This document shows positions 20,142 to 20,677 of a DNA stretch of 20,677 nucleotides, one piece after another. The stretch lies in the NCBI GenBank assembly GCA_023404345.1, contig JAEYCB010000051.1, positions 1 through 20,677 on the forward strand, in the 5' to 3' direction. The stretch is from Bacillota bacterium. Its GTDB lineage: Bacteria > Bacillota > Clostridia > Christensenellales > Aristaeellaceae. A program made the position numbers and the translations under genes. Under the pieces are notes generated by a model that did not search any database, was not told the origin of the DNA, and worked only from the letters and a program-made list of their open reading frames with translations. Position 1 is the stretch's first letter, and each line of letters starts with the position of its first letter.

Positions 20142-20481
20142 AGCTGACCTTGAACGCGTCGGCGTAGGCTTTTCCTGCGGCGGTGATGATTAGCTCGCAC
20201 ACCTTTTCGGCGGATGCCGCGCCCAGTCCCTTGCCGCCGGTCATCTCCTCCGCCAGGGCCTGCAACCGTGCGCCCGCACCCTCGCCCAGCAGCGTATCAA
20301 GATAAGCCAGCAGGGCCTTGCGCTTTTCCACAAAGGCCTTGCGGGTTCCCTTGGTTTTTTTCAGATTCGCGTCGATGTCCAGCATATCCCTGATGATTTC
20401 CGCGTCGCTGCGCAAAACGTCAAAGACGGTTCCATTGATGTTGATTTTCGGGGGTTCAAAGCTGATGGTAAGACTTTTCAT
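20125..20481 (-). CDS. Tail assembly chaperone-position protein (gpG-like)
   Basis: A 118-residue protein starting MKSLTISFEPPKININGTVF and continuing with an all-helical part (SDAEIIRDMLDIDANLKKTK, RKAFVEKRKALLAYLDTLLG). It occupies the place of the first tail chaperone, immediately before Gp15, and has its usual size. The ATG at 20481 is chosen over upstream in-frame starts because GGTGG lies about 5 nt before it and the upstream part is repeat sequence. No slippery heptamer is seen near the overlap with Gp15, so a lambda-type programmed frameshift is not supported. Function is from position. Confidence 0.7.
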   Translation of the reverse strand: MKSLTISFEPPKININGTVFDVLRSDAEIIRDMLDIDANLKKTKGTRKAFVEKRKALLAYLDTLLGEGAGARLQALAEEMTGGKGLGAASAEKVCELIITAAGKAYADAFKVSYGEEC

Positions 20482-20498
20482 ACAATCCACCTTTCCTT

Positions 20499-20677
20499 GT
20501 GGGGGTTCGCATGTTCCGCGCTGTGAGGCGCGGCCCATGCTGTGCAGGTAACTGGCTTGGTAGCCGCTCGCTTTCATGCCGGGTCCCATTCCCGGCATCC
20601 GCTCGCTGTGCCCTTGGCTCTGCCGTCCTAGGGTGGGGGTTCGCATGTTCCGCGCTGTGAGGCGCGGCCCATGCTGT
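20499..20677 (-). repeat. Two-hairpin repeat element, copy C, in tandem (134-bp period)
   Basis: Plus-strand order: TTCGCA (20506-20511), 4 nt, hairpin 1 CCGCGC-tgtgag-GCGCGG (20516-20533), a 29-nt linker, GCCGCTCG (20563-20570), 5 nt, hairpin 2 ATGCCGGG-tcccatt-CCCGGCAT (20576-20598), CTCGCTGT (20602-20609). A second copy starts at 20633: 45 bp (20499-20543) recur identically at 20633-20677, where the window ends. It fills the gap upstream of the chaperone-position gene. Confidence 0.82.

Larger units (their letters stand above)
9297..20677 (-). mobile_element. Prophage (siphophage type), tail and lysis modules, incomplete
   Basis: Every gene from 9343 to the right edge is on the minus strand in the standard siphophage order: chaperone-position gene, Gp15, tape measure, distal tail, tail hub, appendage, adhesin, endolysin, holin. 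Genes overlap by 1-4 nt at most junctions. Head, terminase, replication and integrase modules must lie beyond 20677. The left border is unresolved and lies somewhere between the tRNA-Lys 3' end (8428) and 9297. Confidence 0.9.

Noticed and set aside
20110..20150. Programmed frameshift joining the two tail chaperone-position genes
   Set aside because: The genes overlap by 17 nt but no slippery heptamer is visible there, and the second gene has its own ATG and family-typical N-terminus.

Overview
The window looks like a high-GC member of the Bacillota (Clostridia-like, probably an uncultured gut lineage). Evidence: strong AGGAGG-type ribosome binding sites, occasional TTG starts, promoters matching sigma-A with extended -10 elements, a carbohydrate ABC transporter with no ATPase of its own, and a siphophage tail module of the type found in Clostridia. 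The lineage is inferred from style, not from a marker gene.

Bases 1-8022 are a host amino-sugar locus around a divergent control region (2080-2414). On the minus strand lie an RpiR-type regulator and murQ (MurNAc-6-phosphate etherase), then the first 42 codons of etfB, which leaves the window. On the plus strand lie a sugar-binding protein, two permeases, an N-acylglucosamine 2-epimerase and a BadF/BadG-type N-acetylhexosamine kinase. Together these could import an N-acetylated amino sugar (ManNAc, GlcNAc or MurNAc), epimerise ManNAc to GlcNAc, phosphorylate it and feed GlcNAc-6-phosphate. MurQ would make GlcNAc-6-P from MurNAc-6-P. A 320-bp run of consecutive hairpins, flanked by a perfect 34-bp direct repeat, separates the binding protein from the permeases.

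Bases 8290-9250 hold a complete tRNA-Lys(UUU) with its own promoter and terminator, and a GNAT acetyltransferase. The tRNA 3' end faces the prophage, so it is a possible attachment site and the acetyltransferase possible cargo.

Bases 9297-20677 are the tail and lysis end of a siphophage-type prophage, all on the minus strand. In transcription order (right to left): a tail chaperone-position protein, Gp15, tape measure, distal tail protein, Gp37-like tail protein, a tail appendage protein, a glycine-rich putative adhesin, a small tail-associated protein, a carbohydrate-binding protein, an NlpC/P60 endolysin, a TM plus coiled-coil protein and an LLH-type holin. Head genes, terminase and integrase lie outside.

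Two things in the prophage stand out. (1) Between Gp15 and the tape measure there is about 1 kb of layered repeats: four starts resembling the tape-measure N-terminus, two tandem 213-bp units, two near-consensus sigma-A promoters, three related terminator-like hairpins, and short basic/hydrophobic peptides. (2) A two-hairpin element occurs at two distant sites with identical spacing, shared loops and borders, but different stems that still pair. One copy is read in frame within a coding region. A possible relative fills a third gap.
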